Part shown: piece by piece, positions 55,201 to 58,200 of the stretch
Position numbering within the stretch: the stretch's first letter is position 1
How the letters are laid out: each line of letters opens with the position of its first letter
Assembly (NCBI GenBank): GCA_018697195.1
Contig: JAGMWU010000029.1
Location: 1,098,908 to 1,162,907 of the forward strand
Direction: 5' to 3'
Source of the DNA: Certhia americana
Taxonomy: Eukaryota; Chordata; Aves; Passeriformes; Certhiidae
DNA: 64,000 nucleotides
The notes under the pieces: model-generated
What the model saw: only the letters and a program-made list of their open reading frames with translations
Databases searched by the model: none
What the model was told of the DNA's origin: nothing
Program-made: the position numbers and the translations under genes

Positions 55201-58200
55201 TGATTTCTTCTTAAAAAAAAAAAAAAAACAGCAAGCCAAAATCTGCTTAAATCTTCAGAGGAATGAGAGACTGTTTAAGTGTTTGAGTGTTTTCACCCAA
55301 GCAGAGATAGGCTAAAAATGAAGAAAGGTTTTGCAGTTGATGATGACATGGAAAACTTCAGCTGCTCCAACACTCAGCTTGAAATCTGAGTGAAAACAAA
55401 AAAATAAGCAGACTTGCAAAGAAATGGATAAAAGTTTGGAGTTGTTGTTTTGTTGGGATTTTTGTCACGGATCAAGCCCTCAATTTTACCCTTAATTAAG
55501 TAGATTTTATGCAGTATGGAAAAGAAAAATCTAAGGACAATACTCCAATGATGATAAAGTTCTCCCTGGTGAAGCAAGGCCAGTTCATGCGTGGGACCAC
55601 GAGGTCACTGTTCCTCCTCCTGTGGGGCCCTGTCCTGTCCCACAGCACTCAAGGCATTGCACCACCCTCCACAGTGGTGACTGAAACCAGGAACAAATTC
55701 AAGGAAAACTATTTTCAGTAGGAGCACAACCTGCCAGGGGTCATGGTATGTGAGCACACATTCCTTCCACCAACAGCGTGGCTTTTCCCACAGCTCCCCT
55801 GAAATACTACAATTAACAATAATAATGATAAATCCTGCAGATTAGGAGAGATTCCCCTCAACAGTGGTGTCCTCCCAGCTCCCTGTTCAAGGACAGACTC
55901 CTTGCACTGGAGCAGCCTCCAAAGTCCTGGAGGCAGCAAGTTTCCCTTTTTTTCTTGGACTCTGCAGCACACACAGAGTGCTGAATCCTTGGTGGGCAGG
56001 AGGAGCACTTCCCTTCTTATCAGGGGAAGGAGAAATCTTGTACAAAGAGCTTGTGCTTTTCTGCAGGCAGAGAGAGGAGGAGAAAATAAAACCTTGCTCT
56101 GCAGTGTGATCTAACAGCCCTGGGCTCTGCAAAATGCTAGGCTGTATTTGTTTAAAAGGGAAAGGGATCCAAGAAAAGAGATCTGAGAGCTCTCAGGTAT
56201 CCTACACAGATTGTTACTGGCACAGAGAAGCATCCCTGGAAGCATTTCCATCCCTGGAATTGTCCAAGGCCAGGTCAGAGCAACCTGGGGTGGAAGGTGT
56301 GGAAGGTGTGCCTGCCCATGGATGACTTTAAAGTCCCTTCCAACCCAAACCATTCCGTGACAGCACAGACATCAGCTTGTACTGGAAATATTTGGAACCT
56401 TCAGTTCATACTGCTCAAGCCTGTGGTTTCCCTCTGACATCGTTCCCTATGCCCACTGCCCAAGCTGGAATTAAAAATTTCCAGGGATGTCACCCCCTGA
56501 TGAATCCCTGGCACAGGTCAGAAAAATGAATCAATCACCCCCTGCGATTATTATCATCATATTATTATCACTCATATTATCCCCCCTGTGTTATCACCCT
56601 CAAAGCTTCTCGGGTGCACTCACCATCCACCCCAACTGCATCAGCCTAACTGGGGCTTGGAAAACAAGAGGAAAAGTGTGTTCAGAGCCTCATCCCAAAA
56701 AATGACTCCACAGGGCATCTCCAGCCTTTCTTCCCACAGAGCCCCCGCCCTGGTTCCATGGAAACTTTTCCTAAGTCCAGGCTTGTGTGTCCAGATAAGA
56801 GCGGTGATAAGAGGAACAATCTGGGTGGGATTTTGAGGTGTCTGTACAGGGACAGAGGTTGGACTGGATGATCCCTGTGGGTCCCTTCCACTCAGGATAT
56901 TTTGTGATTCCAGCCTTTGCAAGAGGCTTCTACCTCTGTACAGCAGTGGCAGCACAACTGAGCAGGGATTTTTGCAATTTAAAGAAGTTTCCTGGCACTG
57001 TGAGGCAGCACAGGAGCAGCACCTGACTGCAGGGACTTTCCTGAAGGTCTGGGAGCCACCTCAGGAGAGGTCTGTGCAGCCCAGAGCTGCCCCAAAATTC
57101 CCTTTTACTGCCTCTGCCTGCCACCTAGCCCCCACAGCAGCTCAGCTCTATCAGTGTTGTGTCTCTCAGCCCCTGGGAGCAGATAATATTTACTGTGAAC
57201 ACCAAATCCCAGCACAAATCCCGGGATTGCTGGTGCTGGCAGGAACTGCCGTGCACTTAGATTCCTGCAGAGCCAAAATCCCAGAGCACAAAGAGCTTCC
57301 ACGTGTGACTCCTGGCTGAGGAACCCACTGCTGCTGCCTGCAAACAGCAGGAAAAGCAGGAATGTTCTGGATCACTGGGAAGCAACAGCCCTGGGGACAT
57401 TGTGGGAACTCATGGCACATGCTCCTGAGCATCCTGAGCTGGGGAATGACAGTGAGATGTTCCCAGGGGCTGCTGCCACTACATGAGAGCCTCTGGACAA
57501 CCCCAAAACTCCCCTGAATTCCTAAGGAAGGTCACTGACAGCCTATGGAATGCCCTCAGCTATGGATAAGGTAAGGTGACCCAAAAAATGACTCCACAGG
57601 GCATCTCCCAACCCCAAAATTACTCCACAGGGCATCTTCCAACTCCCAAAAATAACTTCACAGGGAATCCCCAGCCCCAAAAAATGCCTTCACAGAGCTT
57701 CTTTCTCCCAACCCCAAAGAATCATTTCACAGGGCTTGTCCCAACCCCCAAAAATTACTCCCCAGGGCATCTCCCAGCCCCAAAAAAATGACTCCACAGG
57801 GCATCTCCAGCCCCAAAATATTACTCTACAGGGCGTGTCCCAACCCTCCAAAAAATTACTTCATGGGGAACCTCCCAGCCCCAAAAAATGACTCCACAGG
57901 GCATCTCCAGCCTTTCTTCCCACAGAGCCCCCGCCCTGGTTCCATGGAAACTTTTCCTAAGTCCAGGCTTGTGTGTCCAGATAAGAGCAGTGATAAGAGG
58001 AACAAAACCCGGTTTTATCAGCTGTATTGGTGAGCAGGCAGCATTAGCATGAAAAGGAGCAGAAAAAGCCTCTTGTGAGATTATTTATCCTCAAAAACAG
58101 ACCCACAGAGAGCTGGGAACACAGCTGAGAGCTGATATCCCAAAAAAAAAGAGATTTGGGAAGACACAAGAAGCTTCTTCCAGGAAGGTAGAATATCAGA

